Shown piece after piece: positions 8,494 through 17,484 of a stretch of 64,000 nt of DNA. Source of the DNA: Lysobacter gummosus (GTDB lineage: Bacteria; Pseudomonadota; Gammaproteobacteria; Xanthomonadales; Xanthomonadaceae). How positions within the stretch are numbered: position 1 is the stretch's first letter; each line of letters begins with the position of its first letter. The position numbers and the translations under genes are program-made. The stretch spans positions 2,356,001 to 2,420,000 of the forward strand of contig NZ_CP011131.1 of NCBI RefSeq assembly GCF_001442805.1, written 5' to 3'. Under the pieces are notes generated by a model. The model saw nothing but the letters and a program-made list of their open reading frames with translations. It was not told the DNA's origin and did no database searches.

Positions 8494-11253
8494 TCAACGT
8501 CCCGCCTGCGCCGCCGCCGGGCTCAGCCATTCGCGCCGGCGTTGTTCGACCTGCGCCACGAGGCCGCCGAGTTCGCGCCGCTGCGCGTGCTGCAGCACTT
8601 GATCGAGCACGGCCGCGGCTTGGTCGCGCTTGCCCTCGGCGGCCAGCACCCGCGCGTGGCTGAGCTGGATGGTCAGCGCATCGATGCCGTCGCCGTGGTT
8701 GTGCAGATAGGCCAGCGCCGGTTCCAGCGCGGCGCGCGCGGCCGGAATCTGTTGCAAGGCAACCAGTGCTTCGGCGCGGATGCCCGCGGCCTGGGCCAGT
8801 TCGATCTGGGCCTGACTCTCGCGCAAGGCCGGTTCGATCCGGTCGAGTTCCTTCAAGGCCGCATTCGCCTGACCTTCATCGACACTGAGCGCGGCCAGTT
8901 CCAGGCCGGTCACCGAACCCCAGTAATCCTGCTGGTGATCGCTCTGGCGCTCGCGCGCGTCCAGCAGTTGTTTGCGCGCCTGCGCCAGGCGGCCCTGATC
9001 GTGCAGCAACTGGCCGATGCGGAACTGCGCTTCGGCCTGGCCTTCGTAATCGCGGGTGCGCCGTTCGATGGCCAGGGCCTGATCGAGCAACTCGCGCGAC
9101 TGCGCATACTCGCCGCGTTGCCGCAGCACATCGCCGAGCCCGCGCAGCGCCCACGAGCGGCGCGGCTGCAGCCCTGAGCGTTCCGCGATCGCCAGCGCCT
9201 GCCGGTAGCTCGCCATCGCCGCGGCGGTTTCGCCCATGTCGAACTGCAATGCCGCCAGCGCGCTCAATGTCCACGATTCGCGGTCGGGATCGCCGAGTTC
9301 GCGCGACAGCTGCAACAGCGTTTCGGTTTTCTGCCTCGCTGCCGGGCGCCGGTCCTGGGCCCAGTCGATGTTGGCCAGATTCTGCAGCGCGGCGGCCTGC
9401 GAGGCTTTCATGCCGGCGCTTTCGAACAAGTCCAACGCGCGTTGATAGAGATCGCCGGCGCGGGCGAAGTCGCCGCGTTCGTAATACCAGCCGCCCAGGT
9501 TGACGTCGCTGCGGGCCTGGCCGATGGCATCGCCGATCTGTTCGAACTGGGCGCGCGCGGCGCGGTAGTCGGCCAGCGCGCCGGGCTGGTCGCCGAGCGC
9601 GTTGCGGCCCCAGCCGCGTTCGAGCAGGGCGTTGCCGATCAGGTGCGGCGCGCGCAGCGTGCGCGCGCTGCGCAGGGCGCGGTCGCCGGCGTCGCGTTCG
9701 GCGGCGTAGTCGCCTTGCGCTTCGGCGATCGCGGTTTGCGCCAGATCGATGCGCGGGTCGGCGTTGCCGTGATTGCGGCGCAGATCGGTCAGGCTGGCTT
9801 GCGCTTCCTTCAGCTCGCCGCCCTGCGATTGCGCGCGCGCCAGGCCCAGGCCGTATTCGATGTCTTCCGGATAGAAGCGGTACAGCGCGCGATAGGTTTC
9901 GATCGCCTGCGGCCAGGAGCGGTCGGCTTCGTACATCAAGGCTTCCAGCGCCAGGCGGATTTCGCGCGGCGCGGCGCCGGCATGGGCCAGAGCGGCGCGC
10001 GCGACGGCGCCGGCGCGCGGGTGGTAGCCCTGCTGCATCAAGGTGCGGGTCAGCGCGAGTTGGCCGGGCAGGAACCCGGGCGCGCGTTTCACCGCGGCGT
10101 CGAGTTTGCTCTGGGCGGTGCCGAGTTCGCCGCGTCGCAGCGCCTGCACGCCGTCGGCGTAGTCGCGCAGCAGGGCGACGTCGTCGCTGGTGGTGGCGCC
10201 GCGGGTGCGTTCGATCGCGGTGCTCAGGCGCGGCAGTTGCAGGCGATCGCGCACCTGCGCGCCGGCCGCGGCGATCAGCGCGGCCGGATGGCGGCGGTCG
10301 CCGTCGATGCGCAGTTGTTGCAGGCGTTCGCCGCTGGCGGCGTCGAGCACGTCGAGTTCCAGGCTCAGGCCGTCCGCGCCTTGCCCCGGCGCCGCGCGGT
10401 AGCGCCCGACCATGGCCAGACGCAGGCCGAGCTGGCGGCTCATGCGCAGCAGCGCGGCGCTGTCGGGCGCGCGCCCGGGCGGCAGCGGCAGCAGTTCGGC
10501 CAGGCGCTGGCCGTTGATCACTTGCAGGCCGTCGTTGAGCGCCAGTTCCTGCGCGAGCAATTCCGGCAGCGCGCTGCTCAGCCAGGCGTCGCCGGCGGCG
10601 GCGCCGGGCGCGGGCAGGAAGTCGAACACCGCGATGCGGGAGACCGCGGCCTCGGCGAGCGGATTGACCGGCGCGACCGCGGCCGCCGGCGCGGCCGGTC
10701 GCAGCCACAGGTAGCCGCCGGTGCCGGCGGCGGCGAGCAGCAGGCCGGCGGCGAGCGTGGGCCACAGGCGGCGCGGGTGCGGCGATGTGGGTGTTGAGGC
10801 GGGTGATGGCAACGGGACGGGCGAAGCGGGCGGAGCGGGTTCGGCTGCGATCGTGGGTTCCTCCGGTTCCGGAACCGGCACCGCCGCGGGAGGCGGGAAC
10901 GCGGCAGGCGCAAGCGCAGGTGCCGCTGCCGCCGCCTCGCGCTCGACCTCGCCGACGAAGCGGTAGCCCTGCTTGGGCACGGTCTGCACGTAATCGACGC
11001 CGGCGTCGCGTTCCAGCGCCTTGCGCACCTGCCAGATGTGCCGCCCCAGGCTGGCTTCGGTGACCACGGTGTTCGGCCACAGGCAGGCGAAGAACTCGTC
11101 GCGGGTGATCAGCAAACCGGCCCGGCGCAGCAGCAGGAGCAGGGTGTCGAACACCTTCGGCGGCAGGTCCACCGGCTCTTGTCCATGCCACAAGCGACGT
11201 TGGCCGGCTTCCAGGCGGAACCCGCCGAATCGGTAAATCTCGTTATCGGACAT
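8494..11253 (-). CDS. CadC-like membrane regulator: winged helix, transmembrane segment, TPR sensor region
   Basis: The 919-residue protein starts with an OmpR/PhoB-type winged-helix domain (residues about 5-103), including PPKVFDTLLLLLRRAG, LITRDEFFACLWP and VPKQGYRFVGEV. A Pro/Ala-rich linker (105-160) leads to one membrane helix (163-184). A periplasmic region follows: a TolB-like part beginning RIAVFDFLPAP, then many tetratricopeptide repeats to the C-terminus. This is a one-component regulator that binds DNA while anchored in the inner membrane, as CadC and ToxR do. Such proteins are numerous in Lysobacter and Xanthomonas. The signal is unknown. I chose ATG 11253; an upstream ATG would add 24 low-quality residues. 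Confidence 0.9.
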   Translation of the reverse strand: MSDNEIYRFGGFRLEAGQRRLWHGQEPVDLPPKVFDTLLLLLRRAGLLITRDEFFACLWPNTVVTEASLGRHIWQVRKALERDAGVDYVQTVPKQGYRFVGEVEREAAAAAPALAPAAFPPPAAVPVPEPEEPTIAAEPAPPASPVPLPSPASTPTSPHPRRLWPTLAAGLLLAAAGTGGYLWLRPAAPAAAVAPVNPLAEAAVSRIAVFDFLPAPGAAAGDAWLSSALPELLAQELALNDGLQVINGQRLAELLPLPPGRAPDSAALLRMSRQLGLRLAMVGRYRAAPGQGADGLSLELDVLDAASGERLQQLRIDGDRRHPAALIAAAGAQVRDRLQLPRLSTAIERTRGATTSDDVALLRDYADGVQALRRGELGTAQSKLDAAVKRAPGFLPGQLALTRTLMQQGYHPRAGAVARAALAHAGAAPREIRLALEALMYEADRSWPQAIETYRALYRFYPEDIEYGLGLARAQSQGGELKEAQASLTDLRRNHGNADPRIDLAQTAIAEAQGDYAAERDAGDRALRSARTLRAPHLIGNALLERGWGRNALGDQPGALADYRAARAQFEQIGDAIGQARSDVNLGGWYYERGDFARAGDLYQRALDLFESAGMKASQAAALQNLANIDWAQDRRPAARQKTETLLQLSRELGDPDRESWTLSALAALQFDMGETAAAMASYRQALAIAERSGLQPRRSWALRGLGDVLRQRGEYAQSRELLDQALAIERRTRDYEGQAEAQFRIGQLLHDQGRLAQARKQLLDARERQSDHQQDYWGSVTGLELAALSVDEGQANAALKELDRIEPALRESQAQIELAQAAGIRAEALVALQQIPAARAALEPALAYLHNHGDGIDALTIQLSHARVLAAEGKRDQAAAVLDQVLQHAQRRELGGLVAQVEQRRREWLSPAAAQAGR

Positions 11254-11633
11254 GCACTTACCCGTTGCGCCCAACGAGGGGCGGGGGCCCCCTGTGCGCG
11301 GCCATTCTCGGGCCTGGCGAGGCAAAAATCACAAAAAGTTTCCGCGCGCCGGCGGCAGCCGGGCGACTACGGTGCCTCCTCGCGCGAAGGTCGGCTCCGG
11401 GCGGGCCGGGTCGGAGCGAGGCTCGCAGCTTCGTCCGGCGAGCCGGGGATGGTTCGCAACTGCCCGCGCGCGCAGGGGCGTTGAGATATCTGTTTCTGGT
11501 TTCGGGCGTCCGCGTTTTTGCTCGTCCCGCGTTCGCGGGAATGACGAGCAAAAAAACGCCGAAGCAAGCACCGGCGAGGGCATGCCGCCCCGGGGGCGTA
11601 GAACTCAGTTCGGGAGGTGCCGCGAGCCGGCGC
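11254..11633. other. Intergenic region upstream of the CadC-like gene, with one inverted repeat
   Basis: These 380 bases lie between the start of the membrane regulator and the stop of greB. At 11515-11556 is an inverted repeat, TTTTTGCTCGT...ACGAGCAAAAA, around CCCGCGttCGCGGG. Its core matches the TCATTCCCGCGAA motif found inside the large palindrome at 15149. The rest is GC-rich with no gene I can support. Confidence 0.5.
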
Positions 11634-12149
11634 TCAGCCTTCGATCGGCCCGTCGTAGGACACCGCGACGATCGCGAAGCGGGCCATGCCGCCGGGCAGC
11701 ATCGCTTCGAATTCGTCGTCGACGCGGCGCTTGAGCATGGCCCGCGCCAACGGCGAGTCGATGCTGATGTAGCCCAGCTTGGCGTCGGTTTCGTCCGGGC
11801 CGACGATGCGGTAACGCGCCAGCTCGCCGTCGGCGACGTTCTCCACTTCGATCCAGGCGCCGAAGAACACCGATTGCGGATCGGTCGGCGTGGTCTCGAT
11901 CACCCGCAGCAACGGCAGGCGCTTGCTCAGATAACGCACGCGCCGGTCGATTTCGCCCAACTGCTTCTTGCGATAGATGTACTCGGCGTTTTCCGAACGG
12001 TCGCCCTCGGCCGCGGCCGCGGTCAGCGCCTTGACCACTTCAGGACGGCGCACCCGCCACAGATCGTCCAGCTCGTGCTTCAGGCGCGCGTGGCCTTCCC
12101 GGGTGATCAGGGCGGTGCTGTGTTCGGCTGGGGGGCGCCATCGGCCCAT
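11634..12149 (-). CDS. greB: Transcription elongation factor GreB
   Basis: GreB enters the secondary channel of RNA polymerase and stimulates cleavage of backtracked RNA. The 171-residue frame shows [18 protein letters not shown], then [20 protein letters not shown] (the acidic coiled-coil tip plus the GreB-specific YIYRKK), then the C-terminal globular domain ([22 protein letters not shown]). Length fits GreB (about 160-170). I chose ATG 12149, just before the conserved coiled-coil. Longer in-frame starts would add unrelated residues. Confidence 0.93.
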   Translation of the reverse strand: MGRWRPPAEHSTALITREGHARLKHELDDLWRVRRPEVVKALTAAAAEGDRSENAEYIYRKKQLGEIDRRVRYLSKRLPLLRVIETTPTDPQSVFFGAWIEVENVADGELARYRIVGPDETDAKLGYISIDSPLARAMLKRRVDDEFEAMLPGGMARFAIVAVSYDGPIEG

Positions 12150-12290
12150 CGCAAAGGCATCGCAGCAAGCAGGGCGGCCGTTATCGCAGAGTGGCGCCCG
12201 CGGTTCAAGCGCGCCGCCGCGCGGGCGAGACCCGGCGCGCTTGCAATGGGCCCGATCCAGGAGCCATGTCCAGGCAAGTGCGTGGGCATG

Positions 12291-12321
12291 AAAAAAGGCG
12301 GGCCGGATAGACCGGCCCGCC
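12291..12321 (-). terminator. Rho-independent terminator of the NlpE-like gene
   Basis: A perfect 10-bp stem, GGCGGGCCGG / CCGGCCCGCC (12297-12321, loop ATAGA), is followed on the minus strand by six T residues (12291-12296). It lies 58 bp beyond the stop of the minus-strand nlpE-like gene. Confidence 0.92.
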
Positions 12322-12378
12322 TGGAAGCTCGCCAAAGGCGCGGTTGCGCACCGCCGGCGCCCGCCGCGCTGGCTACGC

Positions 12379-12879
12379 TTACTGCGCGGCGCTGGCGCGC
12401 TTGAGGTTGTAGTTGAGCTGCGAGTCGATCGCCTTGCCGTCCTGATCGAGCTGACGGATTTCCTCGTGCGAGACCACTTCGAACAGGCGATCGGCGGCGC
12501 TCTTGCTGTTGGGGTCCAGACGCAGGCGCTTGCCGTCTTCTTCCGCGGTCCAGCTGCCGTCGCCCTTGGCGTTGCCGTCCTTCTTGCCCTGATAGGTCTC
12601 CTCGATGGTGTAGCTGCCGTCAGCCTTGAACTCGATCTTGGTGTCGATGCCGCTGCAGTCGGCGCAGGGCAGGGTGCCGCTGAAACCGCCGGCGAAGGCG
12701 GCGGCGTCGAAACCGGGCTTGGGGGCTTCGGCGACGGGGGCGGGTTCCGCGGCGGGAGCTGGGGCGGGTTCGGCGGCCTTGGCTGTTTCGGCAGGCGCGG
12801 GCGTCACTTCGGTTGGCTTATTGCACGCGCTCAGCGCGAGCGCGGCGAGACAGGCGAGGGCAAGCAGTTTCTGATTCAC
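12379..12879 (-). CDS. NlpE-like copper-resistance/envelope-stress lipoprotein
   Basis: The 166-residue product has a short signal ending in LSAC (Cys19), marking it as a lipoprotein. A Pro/Ala/Glu-rich linker (20-56) and an NlpE N-terminal domain follow. The signature [12 protein letters not shown] carries the CxxC pair (Cys72, Cys75) that in E. coli NlpE senses metal and redox state. [12 protein letters not shown] and a C-terminal strand region follow. It lacks the second (C-terminal) domain of E. coli NlpE, as most relatives do. Transcription ends at the 12291-12321 terminator. Confidence 0.9.
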   Translation of the reverse strand: MNQKLLALACLAALALSACNKPTEVTPAPAETAKAAEPAPAPAAEPAPVAEAPKPGFDAAAFAGGFSGTLPCADCSGIDTKIEFKADGSYTIEETYQGKKDGNAKGDGSWTAEEDGKRLRLDPNSKSAADRLFEVVSHEEIRQLDQDGKAIDSQLNYNLKRASAAQ

Positions 12880-12929
12880 GTGCGGCTCCTGGTGATGAGT
12901 GGAAACGTTCTGAACTCACTGGTTGCAAT

Positions 12930-12959
12930 GGCGGCCGGATCGGATCCGATCCGGCCGCC
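12930..12959. repeat. Perfect 30-bp palindrome downstream of the HerA-like gene
   Basis: The 15-base half site GGCGGCCGGATCGGA is mirrored exactly with no spacer. It lies 50 bp past the HerA-like stop and 50 bp before the nlpE-like start, on the same strand. No T-tract follows on either side, so a simple intrinsic terminator is not clear. It may be a Rho-related or REP-type hairpin, or an operator. Confidence 0.7.
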
Positions 12960-13009
12960 GCGCGAAAGCGATGCGCGATTGGGTTCGGCCCAACGGGTGC
13001 GAGCGGCGG

Positions 13010-14545
13010 TCAGCGCTTGCCGCCGAAGATGCCGCCGAGCAGGCCGCGCAGGATCTGCCGGCCGACCTGGCTGCCGACCGTGCGCGCGGTTTGCTTGGCC
13101 ATGGTCTCGACCATGCCCTGGCGGCGCTTGGTGCCGAACACCGCGTCCTTGACCGCCTGGCCGAAACCGCCTTCTTCCTGATCGTCCTGCTCGCGGGTCT
13201 TGGCGGCCGGCGCCTGCGCCTGCTCGGTCGCGGTCTGCGCACGCTTGACCAGCATTTCTGCGGCCGATTCGCGATTGACCGAGGTGTCGTACTTGCCGCC
13301 GACCGGGCTGCCGGCGCGCACCTGCGCGCGCTCGGCCTCGGTGATGGCGCCCATGCGGCAACGCGGCGGCGCGATCAGGGTGCGTTCGACCGGCATCGGT
13401 ATGCCCTTGTCCTGCAAGGTCGATACCAGCGCTTCGCCGGTGCCGAGCTTGGAAATCGCTTCGGCCACGTCGAGCGCCGGATTGGGCACGAAGGTTTCCG
13501 CCGCGGTCTTCACCGCCTTCTGGTCGCGCGGGGTGAACGCGCGCAGCGCGTGCTGCACGCGGTTGCCGAGCTGGCCGAGGATGTTGTCCGGCACGTCGTC
13601 GGGGAACTGCGAGCAGAAGTACACGCCCACGCCCTTGGAACGGATGATGCGCACGACTTGCTCGACCCGCTGCTGCAACGCCGGCGGGGCGTCGTCGAAC
13701 AGCAGATGCGCTTCGTCGAACACGAACACCAGCTTGGGCTTGTCGATGTCGCCGACTTCCGGCAGTTGTTCGAACAACTCCGACAGCAGCCACAGCAGGA
13801 AGCTGGAATACAGGCGCGGCTTGAGGATCAGCGAATCGGCGGCGAGCACGTTGACCACGCCGCGGCCGTCGCTGGTGGTGCGCATCAGGTCGGCCAGCTC
13901 CAGCGCCGGCTCACCGAAGAAGTGGTTGGCGCCGTCCTGTTCCAGACGCAGCAGCGAGCGCTGGATCGCGCCGACCGACTGGCTGCTGACCAGGCCGTAG
14001 CTGGTCGAGATGTCCTTGCGCTCGTCGGCGACCAGGCCGAGCAGGGCACGCAGGTCTTCCAGGTCGAGCAGCAGCAGGCCGCGGTCGTCGGCGAGCTTGA
14101 ACACGATGTCGAGCACGCCCGACTGGGTGTCGTTGAGTTCCAGGATGCGCGCCAGCAGGGTCGGGCCCATCTCGCTGACGGTGGTGCGCACCGGGTGGCC
14201 GAGCTTGCCGAACAGGTCCCAGAACACCACCGGATTGGCCGCCGGTGCCCAGTCGGCGACGCCGATCTCGGTCAGGCGCGACTGCAGCTTGTCGTTGCTC
14301 GCCCCGGGCACGGCCAGGCCGGCGACGTCGCCTTTGACGTCGGCGAGGAACACCGGCACGCCTTGGCGCGAGAAGCCTTCGGCCAGGGTCATCAGGGTGA
14401 CGGTCTTGCCGGTGCCGGTGGCGCCGGCGACCAGGCCGTGGCGGTTGCCCAGTTTGGTGTGCAGGAAGACTTGCCCGCTCTCGGGCGTGGTCACGGCCTT
14501 GCCGATCAGGATGTCGTTCTGGTTTGCGCCGGGGGTCGGGGCCAT
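13010..14545 (-). CDS. HerA-like ATPase, DUF853 (YjgR) family
   Basis: This 511-residue protein carries a Walker A motif, GATGTGKT (residues 41-48), and a Walker B with DEAH (277-280, in [13 protein letters not shown]). It also has [19 protein letters not shown] and a C-terminal basic, glycine-rich tail ([15 protein letters not shown]). The family is related to HerA/FtsK hexameric ATPases and is widely conserved, but its physiological role is not established. Transcription runs leftward toward the nlpE-like gene. Confidence 0.92.
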   Translation of the reverse strand: MAPTPGANQNDILIGKAVTTPESGQVFLHTKLGNRHGLVAGATGTGKTVTLMTLAEGFSRQGVPVFLADVKGDVAGLAVPGASNDKLQSRLTEIGVADWAPAANPVVFWDLFGKLGHPVRTTVSEMGPTLLARILELNDTQSGVLDIVFKLADDRGLLLLDLEDLRALLGLVADERKDISTSYGLVSSQSVGAIQRSLLRLEQDGANHFFGEPALELADLMRTTSDGRGVVNVLAADSLILKPRLYSSFLLWLLSELFEQLPEVGDIDKPKLVFVFDEAHLLFDDAPPALQQRVEQVVRIIRSKGVGVYFCSQFPDDVPDNILGQLGNRVQHALRAFTPRDQKAVKTAAETFVPNPALDVAEAISKLGTGEALVSTLQDKGIPMPVERTLIAPPRCRMGAITEAERAQVRAGSPVGGKYDTSVNRESAAEMLVKRAQTATEQAQAPAAKTREQDDQEEGGFGQAVKDAVFGTKRRQGMVETMAKQTARTVGSQVGRQILRGLLGGIFGGKR

Positions 14546-14744
14546 GTCCGTGTCCGTGGTTCAGTGAAAGAGCAGGGGCCGATTCTAGCGGCAGCGGTGA
14601 GGGGTTCGTGAACCGTCGTCTCAGCGTGGCTGGGGGCGGCTGATCGGCTTGGTGCTTGTGGTGGTATTCCCGGGGTGGCCTTCGATGTAATTGTGGCGCG
14701 AGCGGAAACTCATTTTTTGTTTATATCTTCGCGGTCGAATTTGT

Positions 14745-14860
14745 CGTGGCCTTGCCGCGGCCTTGCCGCGGCCTTGCCGTGGCTGTGGCTGTGGCTGCTG
14801 CTGTTGCCGTAGCTGCTGTTTTTGCCGCTGCTATTGCCTTAGCCGTTGTTATTGCCTGGC
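14745..14860. repeat. Degenerate simple-sequence stretch (CCTTGCCGCGG / GGCTGT-type units)
   Basis: The stretch holds three adjacent CCTTGCCG-GG units, then GGCTGT, GCTGCT and similar trinucleotide-rich units. No gene is visible. It flanks the left arm of the large palindrome, while a GCAACC array lies beyond the right arm. Confidence 0.6.
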
Positions 14861-14863
14861 CGT

Positions 14864-15561
14864 GGCTTGGCGCAGCAACTAACTCGCGAGACCAGGGACA
14901 CCCGGAGGGCGGCGCACATGGACGTGCGCCGGGTCCCGCCGTGGGCAGGATGCCCACTGCGGGACCTGCCTGCGCAAGCACCGCACTCGTGGCTCTTGAC
15001 TCGAAACAGCCAAAGCCCTTCCTTTGGTTACTTTTGACCGAAGGAAATCCCGTGGGACTTTGTCGCTTTGGACAAAGAAAGTGACCCGCCGCTCCATGGC
15101 GGAAGCTTTAGGCGTTTGATCTTGCTCTTGCTTGAGGCTTCTTTTGCTCGTCATTCCCGCGAAGGCGGGAATCCAGGGCCTTTCGTGCGAGAACGCTTGA
15201 AGTCTCTGGATTCCCGCTTTCGCGGGAATGACGGTAGGAGGGAGTGCGCAGGTCTGGTTGTTTCGATCAGGGATCGTTAGGTTCCTTTAGAAGCCTCAAG
15301 CAAGATCAAACGCTAAACGCTTCCGCCATAAAGCGGCGGGTCACTTTCTTTGTCCAAAGCGACAAAGTCCCACGGGATTTCCTTCGGTCAAAAGTAACCA
15401 AAGAAAACGCATTGGCTGTTTCGAGTCAAAAGCTACGAGTGCGATGCCGACGCAGGCAGGTCCCACATTGGGCATCCTGCCCAAGGTGGGACCCGGCGCA
15501 CGTCCATGTGCGCCGCCCTCCGGGTGTCCCTGGTCTCGCGAGTTATTAGCGGCGCCAAGCC
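14864..15561. repeat. Long nested inverted repeat, about 700 bp
   Basis: The left arm (about 14864-15145) reappears as its reverse complement at about 15285-15561 with roughly 90 percent identity by eye. Shared blocks include ACTCGCGAGACCAGGGACAC, TGGTTACTTTTGACCGAAGG and GACTTTGTCGCTTTGGACAA. Each arm has its own hairpins (for example CGCACATGGACGTGCG). The centre holds a second inverted pair, TCATTCCCGCG...GGAATCC (15149-15176 and 15206-15233). Short reading frames in the arms look spurious. It occupies the gap between the HerA-like gene and the lytic transglycosylase. Confidence 0.9.
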
Positions 15562-15610
15562 AAAGCCAAGGGCAGAGCAAAGCCGGAATCAGGGCCGGAT
15601 CAAAATCTTG

Positions 15611-15652
15611 GCAACCGCAACCGCAACCGCAACCGCAACCGCAACCGCAACC
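15611..15652 (+). repeat. Hexanucleotide tandem array, seven copies of GCAACC
   Basis: Seven perfect tandem copies are followed by GCAAAACG. The array begins 211 bp upstream of the lytic transglycosylase start, outside its coding frame as I annotate it. Slippage could change copy number. Confidence 0.95.
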
Positions 15653-15821
15653 GCAAAACGGTTCCGGACCGGCACCGCAACGACGGCGAAAGAGCGGCGG
15701 CCCACGGCTGTTCGGTCTCGCCCGGCCAAACCGGGAAAAACCAAGACGGATCAAGGTCCTTGCCCACCCCGAACCCCGCCGTTACCCTGGCCCCCCGCGA
15801 AAAGGAACACCCGCACGCCTC

Positions 15822-17402
15822 ATGCCCGCTTACTCACGCCCCGTTTTCATCGGTATCAGGGGCGCGTTCGCGCCGCTCGCCGTCGCCCTCGCTCTGTGCA
15901 GCCTGTCCTCGCCAGCCGCCGCCGTGTCCAAGAAGGACCAGGCCGCGGTCGATGCGCTGACCCAACGCCTGCAATCGGCCGAAACCCGCTACCAGTCGGC
16001 CCTGGTCAAGATCCGCAACGCCGATCCGACCGGCCGCCAGGACAGCGACGCCGCGCTGGAGGACATGGAGGATGTGATCGCCGCCTGCCTCAAGCAGAAG
16101 GGCTGCCAGGTCAACACCATGCTCGCCGGCTACAAGCGCCTGCTCAAGGCCAGCGCCGATGCCTCGGCGGTCAGCGATGAAGACGCAGACGACGGCGGCC
16201 AACTCGACAGCGACGGGCTCGCCGCCGACGTGCCCGAAGCCGCGCGCGCCGCCGCGCTGCTCAGCGACGACGGCCAGCGCTTCGTCAAGATGGTGCAGTA
16301 CAACCCGGCCGTGCAGGCCGGCATCAAGCGCTGGCTGACCGATCTGCGCGGCCCGCTGATGCAGAGCTACGACAACTATCAGTACATGCGTCCGATGATG
16401 TGGCCGTCGTTCGAGCGCGAAGGCCTGCCCGAAGCGCTGCTGTTCGGCATCATGGCGAAGGAATCCAACGGTCGCGTGCACGCGACCTCGCGCGCCGGCG
16501 CGGCCGGCCCGCTGCAGTTCATGTTCGCCACCGGCAAGCGCTTCGGCCTGGGCGACGACGGCACCGGTTTCGATACCCGTTACGACGCGCGTTCTTCGTC
16601 CCAGGCCGCCGCGGAATACCTCAACGAACGCCTGGGCCAGCTCAACAACAGCATCGAGATGTCGCTGGCCGCCTACAACGGCGGCGAAGGCCGCGCGCTG
16701 CGCATCAACAACGCCAGCGGCGGGCGCAATTTCTGGGACGAGTCGGTCTACAACCAGTTCCCGGCCGAAACCCGCGACTACGTGCCGATGGTGATCGCCG
16801 CGGCCTGGCTGTTCCTGCATCCGCGCGAATACGGCCTGCGTTTTCCCAAGGTGGACAACAAGCCGGCGCCGCTGCGCCTGAGCAAGGCCAGCTCGATCTA
16901 CGAGCTGACCATCTGCATGGGCAGCAGCGGCAGCCGCGACGGCTACATGCGCGCGCTGCGCAATCTCAATCCGCGTTATCAGGCCGACAGCTATCTGTCC
17001 GCCGGCACCACGCTCAACGCCACCACCAAGATGGTCGGCCTGTACAACCGCTGGTGCCTGCAGGGCAAGCGTGCGGAACTTGCGCATACGCTGATCATGA
17101 GCGACCCCAACAGCGCGATCGTGCGCACCGGCCCGGTGACCGTGGTGCCGATGGAAGGCACGGGCGAAGACGGCACGGTGCCGGTCACCATCGCCACCGG
17201 CAAGCCCGCCGCCATCAAGCCCGAGCCGAAGAAGCGCGCCGTCCCGCGCGATTACAAGGTCCAGCGCGGCGAAACCCTGACCGACGTGGCGCGCAAGTTC
17301 TCCTGCGATACCAAGCAGCTGGGCAAGGCCAACGGCATCAAGGCGCCGCGTTATGTGGTCAAGCCGGGGCAGCGGATCAAGTTGAACGGTTGCGGCGACT
17401 GA
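15822..17402 (+). CDS. Membrane-bound lytic murein transglycosylase D-like, with LysM domain
   Basis: The enzyme should cleave the MurNAc-GlcNAc bond of peptidoglycan to give 1,6-anhydro products. It has 526 residues. A signal peptide ends near residue 34 (PAAA). The SLT catalytic domain shows FGIMAKESNGRVHATSRAGA with catalytic Glu214, then AAGPLQFM and SLAAYNGGEGRAL. A single LysM domain lies at 477-521 (DYKVQRGETLTDVARKF). E. coli MltD has more LysM copies and a lipobox, which I do not see here. ATG 15822 follows AAAAGGAACA. Upstream frame runs through the GCAACC array and is rejected. Confidence 0.92.
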   Translation: MPAYSRPVFIGIRGAFAPLAVALALCSLSSPAAAVSKKDQAAVDALTQRLQSAETRYQSALVKIRNADPTGRQDSDAALEDMEDVIAACLKQKGCQVNTMLAGYKRLLKASADASAVSDEDADDGGQLDSDGLAADVPEAARAAALLSDDGQRFVKMVQYNPAVQAGIKRWLTDLRGPLMQSYDNYQYMRPMMWPSFEREGLPEALLFGIMAKESNGRVHATSRAGAAGPLQFMFATGKRFGLGDDGTGFDTRYDARSSSQAAAEYLNERLGQLNNSIEMSLAAYNGGEGRALRINNASGGRNFWDESVYNQFPAETRDYVPMVIAAAWLFLHPREYGLRFPKVDNKPAPLRLSKASSIYELTICMGSSGSRDGYMRALRNLNPRYQADSYLSAGTTLNATTKMVGLYNRWCLQGKRAELAHTLIMSDPNSAIVRTGPVTVVPMEGTGEDGTVPVTIATGKPAAIKPEPKKRAVPRDYKVQRGETLTDVARKFSCDTKQLGKANGIKAPRYVVKPGQRIKLNGCGD

Positions 17403-17433
17403 TCGGGGCGAAGTAGCCCACGCGCATCGAAGC

Positions 17434-17457
17434 GCGGCGAACCGTACGGTTCGCCGC
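17434..17457. repeat. Perfect 24-bp palindrome between lytic transglycosylase and YhhN genes
   Basis: The half site GCGGCGAACCGT is mirrored exactly. It starts 31 bp after the transglycosylase stop and ends 27 bp before the next ATG. No T-tract follows, so it may be a transcript-stabilising hairpin, a weak terminator or an operator. Confidence 0.7.
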
Positions 17458-17484
17458 TGATACTGACGACACGAGCGAGGATGC

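Noticed and set aside
14879..15549. Several small frames with Arg/Lys-rich ends in the large palindrome
   Set aside because: The same peptide appears from both arms because the arms are inverted copies. There is no ribosome site or domain.
15611..15652. GCAACC array as a CRISPR
   Set aside because: Units are 6 bp with no spacers and there are no cas genes.
15444..15821. N-terminal extension of the lytic transglycosylase
   Set aside because: The extension translates the palindrome and the GCAACC array (PQPQ repeats) and lies before a good signal peptide with its own start.
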